Positions 1 to 5,671 of a DNA stretch of 5,940 bases are shown here, in pieces. Position numbers and translations under genes: made by a program. Position 1 is the stretch's first letter. The number at the start of each line of letters is the position of its first letter. The DNA comes from Zoogloeaceae bacterium (GTDB lineage Bacteria > Pseudomonadota > Gammaproteobacteria > Burkholderiales > Rhodocyclaceae): NCBI GenBank assembly GCA_031290535.1, contig JAITNI010000141.1, positions 1-5,940 of the forward strand. Direction: 5' to 3'. The notes under the pieces are model-generated. The model was not told the DNA's origin and made no database searches. It was given only the letters and a program-made list of their open reading frames with translations.

Positions 1-665
1 ATAAAGTCCAGCATCGAATGATTGGGGTCGATTTCCAGCGGCATGTCCAGCGAGGCGATGTATTCGTTCAGGCTCAGGATGCGGCGCACGTCTTCCACGG
101 ATTTTTCCAGCAGCAGGGCGACCTGTTCCAGTGTGCGTTCGCGGGAGGTCTCGGATTCCAGATGCCGCATGGCGCGCAGCACGAGGTTGATTTCCTTGAC
201 CACATGTACCGGCAGGCGGATGGTGCGCGACTGGTTCATGATGCCGCGCTCGACGGCCTGCCGTATCCACCAGGTCGCGTAGGTGGAAAAACGGAAGCCG
301 CGTTCCGGGTCGAATTTTTCCAGCGCGTGAATAAGACCCAGATTGCCTTCTTCCACCAGATCAAGGAGCGGAATGCCCCGGTTCAGGTAGTGCTTGGCGA
401 TATTGACCACCAGCCGCAGATTGTGCTCGATCATTTTTTGTCGGGCATCAAACTCGCCCGCCTTCATGCGGCGGGCGGTCTCCAGCTCTTCTTCCGGCGT
501 CAACAGCGCCTTGGCGCCGATCTGGTTCAGATAGAGCTGGGTGACGTCTTCCAGAAAATCCGTTTCCGCCTCTGGAGGTTCCGGCTCGGCGGAAAGCTCG
601 AAATCTTCTGGCTGCGCGGCGGCAGGGGTTTCATTGTCCTCGTCGTCGTTTGATTCCGGGTGCAT
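1..665 (-). CDS. rpoS: RNA polymerase sigma factor RpoS (sigma-38), 3' end cut by window edge
   Basis: General-stress and stationary-phase sigma factor that directs RNA polymerase core to stress promoters. The visible part is 221 codons from ATG 665-663 and runs off the left edge still open. Residues 1-40 are an acidic, proline-rich, poorly conserved N-terminus. Region 1.2 begins near residue 42 (TQLYLNQIG, then LLTPEEELE), matching the TQLYLGEIG start of RpoS proteins. Region 2 covers about 83-150, with LRLVV, the core-binding [11 protein letters not shown], and the promoter-melting and -10 segment [19 protein letters not shown] followed by [13 protein letters not shown]. Region 3 follows ([19 protein letters not shown], then [11 protein letters not shown]). 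Region 4, which reads the -35 element, lies outside the window. RpoS is preferred over RpoD because there is no long region 1.1 and because nlpD lies immediately upstream. No good Shine-Dalgarno precedes the ATG, so the exact start is less certain; a TTG at 692-690 is in frame. Confidence 0.97.
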   Translation of the reverse strand, partial: MHPESNDDEDNETPAAAQPEDFELSAEPEPPEAETDFLEDVTQLYLNQIGAKALLTPEEELETARRMKAGEFDARQKMIEHNLRLVVNIAKHYLNRGIPLLDLVEEGNLGLIHALEKFDPERGFRFSTYATWWIRQAVERGIMNQSRTIRLPVHVVKEINLVLRAMRHLESETSRERTLEQVALLLEKSVEDVRRILSLNEYIASLDMPLEIDPNHSMLDF

Positions 666-753
666 GTTATGTGCCGTGCCAGGGTTGATCAAGGCGGAAA
701 GTTTAGTCCAAGCCGCCCAAAAAATGACAGAATTTTACATCTGCCTCGGACGT
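666..753 (-). promoter_or_regulatory. nlpD-rpoS intergenic leader with small dyad
   Basis: These 88 bases separate the nlpD stop from the rpoS start. On the minus strand they contain a T-run followed by a GGCGG/CCGCC inverted repeat (arms 713-717 and 693-697, 15-base loop) and an 8-base palindrome TTGATCAA at 685-692. A TAAAAT hexamer lies at 737-732, but no matching -35 is found at 16-18 bases. In Escherichia coli the main rpoS promoter lies inside nlpD and the long leader is controlled by small RNAs with Hfq. Whether this leader works that way cannot be judged from sequence alone. Confidence 0.25.
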
Positions 754-1710
754 CTATTTCGGCAGGAAATTGAGCGGTTCGACCGGATTGCCCTGCTGGC
801 GGACTTCAAAATGCAGCTTGACCACCTCGCTGTCGGTATTGCCCATCTCGGCGATTTTCGCGCCCCGTTTCACGTTCTGCCCTTCCTGCACCAGAATCTT
901 GCGGTTGTGGGCGTAGGCGGAAAGGAAGGTGGCGTTATGCTTGATGATGACCAGTTGCCCATAACCGCGCAGGCCGCTGCCCGCATAAACCACCTTGCCG
1001 TCCGAAGCCGCCAGAATGGGGTCGCCCGCCTTGCCCGCGATGTCGATGCCCTTGCTCTGGGCGCTGAAGGCGGTGAGGGTTTTGCCGGAAGCCGGCCATG
1101 ACCAGGTCAGGCCCGAAGCGGAGGCCGTGGCTGCACCCGCAGCTGCCGGAGTGGGCGTGGCGGTGGCGGGCGGCGGGGCGGCGCTGGCGGTTTCCGCCGT
1201 CTTGGCGGGCGTGGAGGTGGCGGCAGGCGCGGGCGCGGCAGCGGGGGTCTGGGCGCGGGCGTAGGCGGCGTCTGAATACGGTTCCTTGTTCACCCGGGGT
1301 TCGCGTTTCAGGGTGGCGGTGTTGGCGCTGACCGAAGAGGGCGCGTCCAGCGAGCGCTGTTCGACCGCCGTTCCGGTGGCTACCGGCATTGTGGTGACTG
1401 CCTGCGTGGCCGCGCCGCCTTCGGGAGGCGTGACGCGCAGCACCTGCCCGATCGAGAGAATGCTGGGGTCGGCGATGTTGTTCCAGGCGGCGATGTCCCG
1501 GTAATCCTGCCCTTTTTCCAGCGCGATGCTGTACAGGGTGTCGCCCTTCTGAACCGTGTAATCGCCGGGGCCGACGGGCGTTCTCGCCGAAAGGCCCGGC
1601 AGGGACTGCGAACGGTTTTCCACCGGCGCGGGCGAGTTGCTGGCACAGCCGCCGAGGAACGCCAGCGCGCAAGCCGCGACGGCAAATTGCGAAGGAAATT
1701 TTTTAAGCAT
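754..1710 (-). CDS. nlpD: NlpD-type murein hydrolase activator: lipoprotein with LysM and degenerate LytM/M23 domain
   Basis: Envelope lipoprotein of 318 aa. In the NlpD family it activates the amidase AmiC to split septal peptidoglycan during daughter-cell separation. Residues 1-21 are a lipoprotein signal peptide with lipobox LGGC, lipidated Cys22. A LysM peptidoglycan-binding domain covers about 50-94 (YTVQKGDTLYSIA to IGQVLRV). An Ala/Pro/Thr linker spans about 155-198, and an M23-type domain about 203-316. The first metal-binding His of active M23 enzymes is replaced: the motif reads SKGIDIAG, with Lys220 where His is expected. SAYAHN and LHFEVR are kept. E. coli NlpD has the same KGIDIAG substitution, so this is the expected non-catalytic activator. 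The frame is open up to 1956, but that extension lies over pcm and lacks any signal peptide, so ATG 1710 is chosen. It begins 13 bases after the pcm stop, with only a weak GGA as ribosome site. Confidence 0.95.
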   Translation of the reverse strand: MLKKFPSQFAVAACALAFLGGCASNSPAPVENRSQSLPGLSARTPVGPGDYTVQKGDTLYSIALEKGQDYRDIAAWNNIADPSILSIGQVLRVTPPEGGAATQAVTTMPVATGTAVEQRSLDAPSSVSANTATLKREPRVNKEPYSDAAYARAQTPAAAPAPAATSTPAKTAETASAAPPPATATPTPAAAGAATASASGLTWSWPASGKTLTAFSAQSKGIDIAGKAGDPILAASDGKVVYAGSGLRGYGQLVIIKHNATFLSAYAHNRKILVQEGQNVKRGAKIAEMGNTDSEVVKLHFEVRQQGNPVEPLNFLPK

Positions 1711-1723
1711 AATCTGCGTCCGG

Positions 1724-2386
1724 TTATTCAATGCCCGCGACCAAAGGAACGAAGCGTACCATTTCCAGCCGCGTTTCGGAAAATCCTTCCGGGGTTTTTT
1801 CGACATGGCAAAGATACTGCTCGCGCCCCCCGATGGGCAAGACCAGATGTCCGCCCGACGCGAGTTGTTGCAAAAGTTCCGGCGGCACCTGCCGTGCCGC
1901 CGCCGCGACAATGATACTGTCAAAAGGGGCCGCTTCGGGTAAACCAATGCCGCCATCGGCGTGTTTCAAGCGCACTAGGAGTTCGGGAATCTGGCGCAGA
2001 TGCTGTCTGGCCTTTGTGAGCAGGGGCGCGATGCGTTCCACCGAATAGACGCTGGGGGTCAGCGTGCCGAGCACGGCGGCCTGATAACCGCACCCCGTGC
2101 CCACTTCCAGCGTTTTGCCCAGACTGGCGCGGCTGCCCAGCAGGACTTCGATCATGCGCGCCACAATATACGGCTGCGAAATGGTTTGCGCGAAACCGAG
2201 CGGCAGGGCCGTGTCTTCATAAGCGCGGGAGGCCAGCGCCTCGTCTACAAAAATATGGCGGGGAATGGCGCTCATGGCCGAGAGGACGGCCTCGCTGCGA
2301 ATCCCTTGATCGCGCAGACGGTCGATCATGCGCGCGCGGGTGCGCCGGGAAGTCATGCCGACGCCGGACAGGGCGTGTTTCATCAT
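1724..2386 (-). CDS. pcm: Protein-L-isoaspartate O-methyltransferase
   Basis: Cytoplasmic repair enzyme of 220 aa. It transfers a methyl group from S-adenosylmethionine to the alpha-carboxyl of L-isoaspartyl residues in aged proteins, which starts their conversion back to aspartate. The pre-motif [12 protein letters not shown] (about 67-78) holds the conserved Ser70. The SAM-binding motif I is [14 protein letters not shown] (93-106), followed by the acidic end of the next strand in YSVERI. The post-I region is [15 protein letters not shown], and [19 protein letters not shown] followed by QYL is the typical C-terminal signature. The length fits the family. The start ATG overlaps the surE stop in an ATGA, and a second ATG follows at once, so either Met could be used. 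There is no evident Shine-Dalgarno, so reinitiation after surE translation is likely. Confidence 0.97.
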   Translation of the reverse strand: MMKHALSGVGMTSRRTRARMIDRLRDQGIRSEAVLSAMSAIPRHIFVDEALASRAYEDTALPLGFAQTISQPYIVARMIEVLLGSRASLGKTLEVGTGCGYQAAVLGTLTPSVYSVERIAPLLTKARQHLRQIPELLVRLKHADGGIGLPEAAPFDSIIVAAAARQVPPELLQQLASGGHLVLPIGGREQYLCHVEKTPEGFSETRLEMVRFVPLVAGIE

Positions 2387-3123
2387 GCCAGCCAGGAACG
2401 AATGCGGGGAATCTGTTGCGAATGGGTGAGGTCGATTTGCAGGGGCGTCACTGACACCTGCCCGCTGGCAACGGCGTGAAAATCCGTGCCCTCGCCCGCG
2501 TCCTGCGCTTCGCCTACCGCGCCGACCCAGTACATCGACTCATTGCGCGGCGTGGTGATTCTGACGACCGGCTCCGCCTTGTGGCGTCTGCCCAGTCGCG
2601 TCACCTGAAAACCCACCAGTTGTTCATAGGGCAGGTCGGGCACATTGACATTCAACAGCACGGGTTCGCGGAACGGGGAATCGAAAAAACGCTGCGCCAG
2701 TTGCCGGGCCACCTGGCCGGCGGTGGCAAAATGCGAGGCTTCCTTGCCGACGAGCGAAATCGCCAGCGCGGGGACGCCCAGTAAATAACCTTCGGTCGCG
2801 GCGGCGACGGTGCCGGAATAAAGGGTATCGTCACCCATATTCGCACCATGATTGATGCCGGAAATGACCATGTCCGGCAATTCTTCCAACATGCCGGTGA
2901 CAGCCAGATGCACGCAATCGGTCGGCGTGCCGTTGACAAAATAAAAACCGTTGGGAGCCTGACGCAAGGAAAGAGGCCGATCCAGCGTCAGGGAATTACT
3001 GACGCCGGAACGATCCCGTTCCGGCGCCACAATGATGATTTCCCCCAGTCCTTGCAGCGATTCGGCCAGACAGGCAATGCCCGGCGCAAAATAGCCGTCG
3101 TCGTTACTGAGGAGAATCCGCAT
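2383..3123 (-). CDS. surE: 5'/3'-nucleotidase SurE
   Basis: Metal-dependent survival-protein E nucleotidase, 246 aa, cytoplasmic. Family members dephosphorylate 5'- and 3'-nucleoside monophosphates and short polyphosphates, and matter in stationary phase. The N-terminus [10 protein letters not shown] carries the metal-binding Asp8 and Asp9. [11 protein letters not shown] gives Ser39. [12 protein letters not shown] carries the fourth ligand region, with Asn91 equivalent to E. coli Asn92. [20 protein letters not shown] and GTDFHAV are further family blocks. The gene begins 9 bases after the H-NS-family gene stop and has no recognisable Shine-Dalgarno (the upstream bases are CCCCTTC), so it probably depends on upstream translation. 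It overlaps pcm by four bases. Confidence 0.97.
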   Translation of the reverse strand: MRILLSNDDGYFAPGIACLAESLQGLGEIIIVAPERDRSGVSNSLTLDRPLSLRQAPNGFYFVNGTPTDCVHLAVTGMLEELPDMVISGINHGANMGDDTLYSGTVAAATEGYLLGVPALAISLVGKEASHFATAGQVARQLAQRFFDSPFREPVLLNVNVPDLPYEQLVGFQVTRLGRRHKAEPVVRITTPRNESMYWVGAVGEAQDAGEGTDFHAVASGQVSVTPLQIDLTHSQQIPRIRSWLA

Positions 3124-3132
3124 GAAGGGGAA

Positions 3133-3465
3133 TCAAACCGCCAGTTGCGAAAGACTGCCGCCGCTCGTCAACCAGGCTTCCACCCATCTGGGTTTGCGGC
3201 CACGACCCGTCCATTCCAGATTGGAATCCTGGGGATGACGATATTTGGGGGCGACTTTGCTGCCAGAACTGGCGCGCGTACCCCGCACACTGCCTGTGTC
3301 GCTGCCGACCAGCTGCCCCAGGGAAAACCCCTTGGACTGGGCGAAAGCTTCAAGCTCCTTGCGAACTTTCGTTCTTTCTTCTGCTTCACGGCGTCTGATT
3401 TCCTTGGGGATGATTCTCTCCAGTTCTTTCAGCTCCACCAATGAGAGGGTAGAAATATCTGCCAT
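3133..3465 (-). CDS. H-NS-family nucleoid-associated DNA-binding protein
   Basis: Small histone-like protein of 110 aa. H-NS proteins bind AT-rich or curved DNA and silence transcription. The N-terminal two fifths (about 7-42) is charged and helix-forming (LVELKELERIIPKEIRRREAEE and on), fitting the oligomerisation coiled coil. A Gly/Ser/Thr-rich linker follows at about 46-72. The C-terminal DNA-binding domain holds KYRHPQDSNLEW and then WTGRGRKPRW (85-94), the family core motif. The start is chosen at ATG 3465 (MADIS): AAGGAG at 3480-3475 is 9 bases from it, but only 3 bases from the in-frame ATG at 3471, which would add Met-Phe. It is the first gene of a likely unit with surE, pcm, nlpD and rpoS. 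It could equally be a partial antagonist paralogue rather than the main H-NS of the cell; the sequence does not separate these. Confidence 0.93.
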   Translation of the reverse strand: MADISTLSLVELKELERIIPKEIRRREAEERTKVRKELEAFAQSKGFSLGQLVGSDTGSVRGTRASSGSKVAPKYRHPQDSNLEWTGRGRKPRWVEAWLTSGGSLSQLAV

Positions 3466-3474
3466 AAACATTCA

Positions 3475-3480
3475 CTCCTT
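3475..3480 (-). promoter_or_regulatory. Shine-Dalgarno of the H-NS-family gene
   Basis: AAGGAG on the minus strand. It lies 9 bases before ATG 3465 and 3 bases before ATG 3471. Normal spacing is about 5-9, so it favours the second ATG and the MADIS N-terminus typical of the family. Confidence 0.75.
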
Positions 3481-3499
3481 GATTAAAAAAAGCCTTCGT

Positions 3500-3528
3500 A
3501 TTTTAGATAACCTGCAAAATTTAATCAA
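3500..3528 (-). promoter_or_regulatory. Sigma70-type promoter of the H-NS-family gene
   Basis: The -35 is TTGATT (3528-3523) and the -10 is TAAAAT (3505-3500), with exactly 17 bases between them. They match consensus at 4 of 6 and 5 of 6 positions. Transcription would start near 3493, giving a leader of about 28 bases that contains the strong ribosome site. It is the best promoter in the window and may serve the whole H-NS, surE, pcm, nlpD, rpoS series. Confidence 0.65.
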
Positions 3529-3562
3529 GTCCTCTGTAAAAAAAAGAAAATTTTTTTGTTTT
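3529..3562 (-). promoter_or_regulatory. A/T tracts upstream of the H-NS-family promoter (UP-element or H-NS site candidate)
   Basis: Just upstream of the -35 the DNA has runs of A and T: eight A, then AAAA joined to seven T, then four T, at 3538-3562. The position corresponds to about -45 to -70, where the RNA polymerase alpha subunit contacts UP elements. Such tracts are also typical of curved DNA favoured by H-NS, so autoregulation is plausible. Base composition here contrasts sharply with the GC-rich genes on both sides. The function is inferred from composition and position only. Confidence 0.4.
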
Positions 3563-3609
3563 GCAAGGCGATGAGGAATAATCGTCCGGCTCGGTCGAAA
3601 CAGGCACAA

Positions 3610-3625
3610 CCTTCCCTGTGGAAGG
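3610..3625. terminator. Small perfect hairpin downstream of coq7, possible weak terminator
   Basis: CCTTCC (3610-3615) and GGAAGG (3620-3625) pair perfectly around a four-base loop. It lies about 110 bases past the coq7 stop on the minus strand. No T-run follows in either direction, so it is not a standard Rho-independent terminator. It may only be a stem that stabilises the coq7 mRNA end. Confidence 0.25.
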
Positions 3626-3641
3626 ATTGAACAAGTGAAAT

Positions 3642-3717
3642 CCTGTCATTCCCTAGGCAGGCAGAAATCCGGTTTTTTTCAAGAGCCTATGGATTCCTGC
3701 GGGCGTGGAAATGGGGG
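3642..3717. repeat. Decayed palindromic intergenic repeat of the ATTCCC...GGGAAT type
   Basis: The left arm (3642-3670) contains GTCATTCCC, GGCAGG and AAATCC. The right arm (3691-3717) contains GGATTCC, TGCGGGC and GGAAATGG. The arms are imperfect reverse complements: GCAGAAATCC faces GCAGGAATCC exactly but for one base, with more mismatches outward. A 20-base centre lies between them. The pattern resembles the dispersed repeats of beta- and gammaproteobacteria with core ATTCCC-N8-GGGAAT (dRS3 of Neisseria is the best-known relative). This copy has lost the perfect cores, so it looks like an old insertion. It lies between coq7 and the H-NS promoter and could also fold at the 3' end of coq7 mRNA. 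Confidence 0.4.
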
Positions 3718-3732
3718 TTGCCCAGCGTTTTT

Positions 3733-4359
3733 TCAAATATAGTAGGCGATGCGGGTCATGATTCTGGACGAGAAGCGCATCAGGGTTTTTACGGGCGCGG
3801 GCAGGGGCGCGCCGCCCAGATCAAGAGCGGTTTCGGCGTGGCGGATTTCATCCGTTTTCATTTGTTCGATAATTTTCCGCGAGCGTGTGTCAGCGGCGGG
3901 AAGTTTCTCCAGATGCCGTGCCAGATGCGCTTCAACCTGCCGTTCGGTTTCGGCCAGAAACCCAAGATTCCATTTGTCGCCGCTGCGACCGGCCAACAGG
4001 CCAATCCCCAGCGCACCCGCGTACCAGAGCGGATTCAGGAGGCTTTTGCGGCTGGACAGTTCGCGCAGACGTTGTTCTGTCCAGGCCAGATGCTCCGTTT
4101 CCTCATGCGCGGCCTGTTGCAGCGCGGCGTGAATCTCCGGGTTGCCGGAAGTGATTGCCTGCCCCTGATAAAGCGCCTGGGCGCAGATTTCACCCACATG
4201 ATTCACCCGCATCAGGGCGGCGGCATGGTGACGCGCTTCGGGCGTCAAATCGGCTTCGGGTTCTTCTTTTCCCGGTGTCGGGCGCACACTTTGCGCCGGG
4301 GCAAAAACCGTGCGTAAGCCGTTGTCGAAAGCAATGATGAGTTTGTCGCGCCAGTTCAT
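3733..4359 (-). CDS. coq7: Coq7-type 3-demethoxyubiquinol 3-hydroxylase (di-iron)
   Basis: Ubiquinone biosynthesis enzyme of 208 aa. It hydroxylates the demethoxyubiquinol ring, the last hydroxylation before the final methylation, and acts at the inner membrane. The ferritin-like di-iron ligands are visible: Glu57 in [17 protein letters not shown], Glu87 and His90 in HEETEHLAW, Glu139 in the [12 protein letters not shown] helix, and Glu171 and His174 in [12 protein letters not shown] hydrophobic stretch around 109-124 ([16 protein letters not shown]) fits the membrane-associating surface of the family. The start is ATG 4359, because AAGGA lies 7 bases upstream (4371-4367); a longer frame would need a TTG at 4386. 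Many betaproteobacteria use this di-iron enzyme in place of the flavin hydroxylase UbiF. It is separated from the upstream CNP1-like gene by 114 bases with its own promoter candidate. Confidence 0.96.
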   Translation of the reverse strand: MNWRDKLIIAFDNGLRTVFAPAQSVRPTPGKEEPEADLTPEARHHAAALMRVNHVGEICAQALYQGQAITSGNPEIHAALQQAAHEETEHLAWTEQRLRELSSRKSLLNPLWYAGALGIGLLAGRSGDKWNLGFLAETERQVEAHLARHLEKLPAADTRSRKIIEQMKTDEIRHAETALDLGGAPLPAPVKTLMRFSSRIMTRIAYYI

Positions 4360-4366
4360 GTTGGGT

Positions 4367-4371
4367 TCCTT
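4367..4371 (-). promoter_or_regulatory. Shine-Dalgarno of coq7
   Basis: AAGGA on the minus strand, 7 bases from ATG 4359. It decides for this start over the in-frame TTG at 4386. Confidence 0.65.
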
Positions 4372-4393
4372 GCAAGGGAGGGGCAATCCTGTC

Positions 4394-4451
4394 GGCTGTT
4401 TTTTGAATGCCGTCTATTTTACCAGACGGGCGTCCGGCGAAAAAAACAGCC
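4394..4451. repeat. Nested inverted repeats over the coq7 promoter
   Basis: The outer arms are perfect 11-base reverse complements: GGCTGTTTTTT (4394-4404) and AAAAAACAGCC (4441-4451). Inside them CCGTCT (4410-4415) and AGACGG (4424-4429) form a second perfect 6-base dyad around the -10 hexamer. The outer right arm also pairs with the next bases: AAAAACAG (4442-4449) faces CTGTTTTT (4451-4458). A minus-strand transcript reading out of the CNP1-like gene would meet an A-rich arm, GGC, then a T-run, which could act as a weak terminator. Either an operator or an RNA structure is possible. Confidence 0.5.
4416..4424 (-). promoter_or_regulatory. Extended -10 promoter candidate of coq7
   Basis: TGGTAAAAT read on the minus strand is an extended -10 (TG, one base, TAAAAT). 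The hexamer at the 17-base distance is T-rich (TTTTTC) and poor as a -35, as is common for extended -10 promoters. The start site would lie near 4409, about 50 bases before the coq7 ATG. The -10 sits exactly in the loop of a CCGTCT/AGACGG inverted repeat. Confidence 0.45.
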
Positions 4452-4473
4452 TGTTTTTATTGTGGGCGATTTT

Positions 4474-5031
4474 TCAGGAAGGGGCTTCAGACAAGGGGCG
4501 TCCTTCTTTTTTGAAGGTTTTTTGAATCTCCTCCAGCCGATAGTTCATAACGCCGCCGGGGCAGAAAAAATCGGTAAACAGGGCGGCGTGCTGACGATTG
4601 GCGACAGCCTCGCGCACCGGCAGCCAGCGCTCGTTTTTGGAGGGCGACCAACTGCCATCGGCGCGACCGGAGGCGTAAATGCGCCGCGCGCGCGCCTCGC
4701 AACGCATTCCCTCAAAGCTGACGTTTTTCGCCCCGGAAGGGCTGAGAATCACCAGCGTATAGCGCACGACGCCATCATTGCCCACCGAGAGATTCTGAAT
4801 GTCTACAAAAAACCGGTGCGTCGTCGTTGGACTGACATAAAAGCTGTAGAGATGCGTGTCCTGCGGCGCGGGGGGCAACTGGACGGCGTTTTCCTGCCAG
4901 AGTGGTTGTTCCTCAAAATCCTCGTCCTTGAGGCCGTCGAGCAGCCCCGCCGCCGACGCCGAAGTCGCCCACAGCAATACGCCCAGCAACGCCACACTTG
5001 TTCGCCAGCGCATTCTGGTTGTCCGTCTCAT
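4474..5031 (-). CDS. CNP1-like family exported protein
   Basis: Predicted exported protein of 185 aa with no known reaction. Residues 1-28 are a signal peptide: a basic start ([10 protein letters not shown]), a hydrophobic core (VALLGVLLW) and a cleavage region ATSASAA. It has no lipobox, so it should be periplasmic or released. The mature part starts [13 protein letters not shown], followed by [41 protein letters not shown] and then [25 protein letters not shown]. This pattern (a ring of short blocks with SPSGAxNVSFEG and one late Cys) is that of the CNP1-like family, named after a meningococcal protein and common in betaproteobacteria. The only two cysteines of the mature protein, Cys111 and Cys157, could form a disulfide. 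The start ATG overlaps the rppH stop in an ATGA and has GGAG 8 bases upstream, so it is co-transcribed with rppH. The family assignment is from memory of the motif pattern. Confidence 0.85.
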   Translation of the reverse strand: MRRTTRMRWRTSVALLGVLLWATSASAAGLLDGLKDEDFEEQPLWQENAVQLPPAPQDTHLYSFYVSPTTTHRFFVDIQNLSVGNDGVVRYTLVILSPSGAKNVSFEGMRCEARARRIYASGRADGSWSPSKNERWLPVREAVANRQHAALFTDFFCPGGVMNYRLEEIQKTFKKEGRPLSEAPS

Positions 5032-5558
5032 GAGGAATGCTCCGGCGACGGCGGCGCGGAGGAGAGGGGCGCGGCGGCGGATTTCTCAACGCCGATGATG
5101 TGCGCCAGCTCTTCCAGCGCCTGCGTGTACACCCCGCGCTTGAATTCGATCACGGCTTCCAGCGGCACCCAGTAAGGGTGCCAGCGCCAGGCGTCGAACT
5201 CCGGGTGCGAGGAGGCGCGCAGGGAAATATCGTTGTCATGGCCGACAAGCCGCAGCAGAAACCAGATCTGTTTCTGGCCGCGATACGAGCCGCGCCATTC
5301 GCGTCTAATCCATTGTGTCGGCACTTCATAACGCAACCAGCCTTTGGTTCGTCCCAGGATCACGACGTGTTCGGGCCGCAGCCCCACTTCCTCGTGCAGT
5401 TCGCGGTACATGGCGTCTTCCAGCGTCTCTCCACGCTTGATGCCGCCCTGCGGGAACTGCCAGGCGTGTTCACGAATCCGTTTTCCCCAGAAAACCTCGT
5501 TTTTGGCGTTGCATAAAATGATGCCGACATTCGGGCGAAAACCTTCCCGGTCAAGCAT
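5028..5558 (-). CDS. rppH: RNA 5' pyrophosphohydrolase (Nudix hydrolase RppH)
   Basis: Cytoplasmic Nudix enzyme of 176 aa. It removes pyrophosphate from the 5' triphosphate end of mRNAs, which makes them targets of 5'-monophosphate-stimulated RNase E decay. The N-terminus [11 protein letters not shown] and the block [10 protein letters not shown] are characteristic of RppH. The Nudix box is complete from Gly38 to Leu60 ([16 protein letters not shown], then LHEEVGL), with the metal-binding RELHEE present. The later blocks [18 protein letters not shown] and VIEFKRGVY are also RppH-specific, so this is not a generic Nudix protein. The last 20 residues are Ala/Pro/Ser-rich and not conserved. The start is ATG 5558, with AGGAAG just upstream; a TTG at 5573 would add five residues and is less likely. 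The gene diverges from proS and overlaps the CNP1-like gene by four bases. Confidence 0.96.
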   Translation of the reverse strand: MLDREGFRPNVGIILCNAKNEVFWGKRIREHAWQFPQGGIKRGETLEDAMYRELHEEVGLRPEHVVILGRTKGWLRYEVPTQWIRREWRGSYRGQKQIWFLLRLVGHDNDISLRASSHPEFDAWRWHPYWVPLEAVIEFKRGVYTQALEELAHIIGVEKSAAAPLSSAPPSPEHSS

Positions 5559-5671
5559 GACTTCTTCCTGCAAATGTCAGATTGGTGCCATTCTTTCATA
5601 GTTACGCTTCCCATGCAAAACTATCCACGGTGTAAAATCTCTGGCTTGACTTTTTTGATGATTGATTTGCC
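5559..5671. promoter_or_regulatory. Divergent rppH/proS intergenic region
   Basis: These 113 bases must hold promoters for both genes. Toward proS a TAAAAT hexamer lies at 5633-5638, about 33 bases before the ATG, but no good -35 is found at 16-18 bases. Toward rppH no convincing -10/-35 pair is visible. A short inverted repeat ATAGTT (5598-5603) and AACTAT (5619-5624) lies in the middle. proS has no clear Shine-Dalgarno in this region. Confidence 0.3.

Noticed and set aside
18..653. Plus-strand open frame of 211 codons opposite rpoS
   Set aside because: It is antisense to a clearly recognisable RpoS and its product shows no family motif. Long antisense frames are expected in GC-rich genes.
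1155..1265. Low-complexity GC-rich stretch that could look like a DNA repeat array
   Set aside because: It encodes the Ala/Pro/Thr linker of NlpD in frame. There is no regular repeat unit and no spacer pattern, so it is neither a CRISPR array nor a tandem repeat.
935..1672. 245-codon minus-strand frame within nlpD
   Set aside because: It is a shifted reading of the repetitive Ala/Pro linker and LysM region. The product is Arg/His/Gly-rich with no recognisable domain, while the nlpD frame carries the real motifs.
1711..1956. N-terminal extension of the nlpD frame up to 1956
   Set aside because: It lies over the end of pcm, its translation is Arg-rich and non-conserved, and it would bury the lipoprotein signal that starts at 1710.
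2848..3444. Plus-strand open frame of 198 codons spanning surE and the H-NS gene
   Set aside because: It is antisense to two well-supported genes and has no motif or ribosome site.
4462..5175. Plus-strand open frame of 237 codons opposite the CNP1-like gene and rppH
   Set aside because: It covers two overlapping real genes on the other strand. Its translation is Arg/Ala-rich and lacks any recognisable domain.
5559..5573. TTG start for rppH at 5573
   Set aside because: ATG 5558 has AGGAAG at normal distance, and the N-terminus from there aligns with known RppH ([12 protein letters not shown] against MIDDDGYRPNVG in E. coli).
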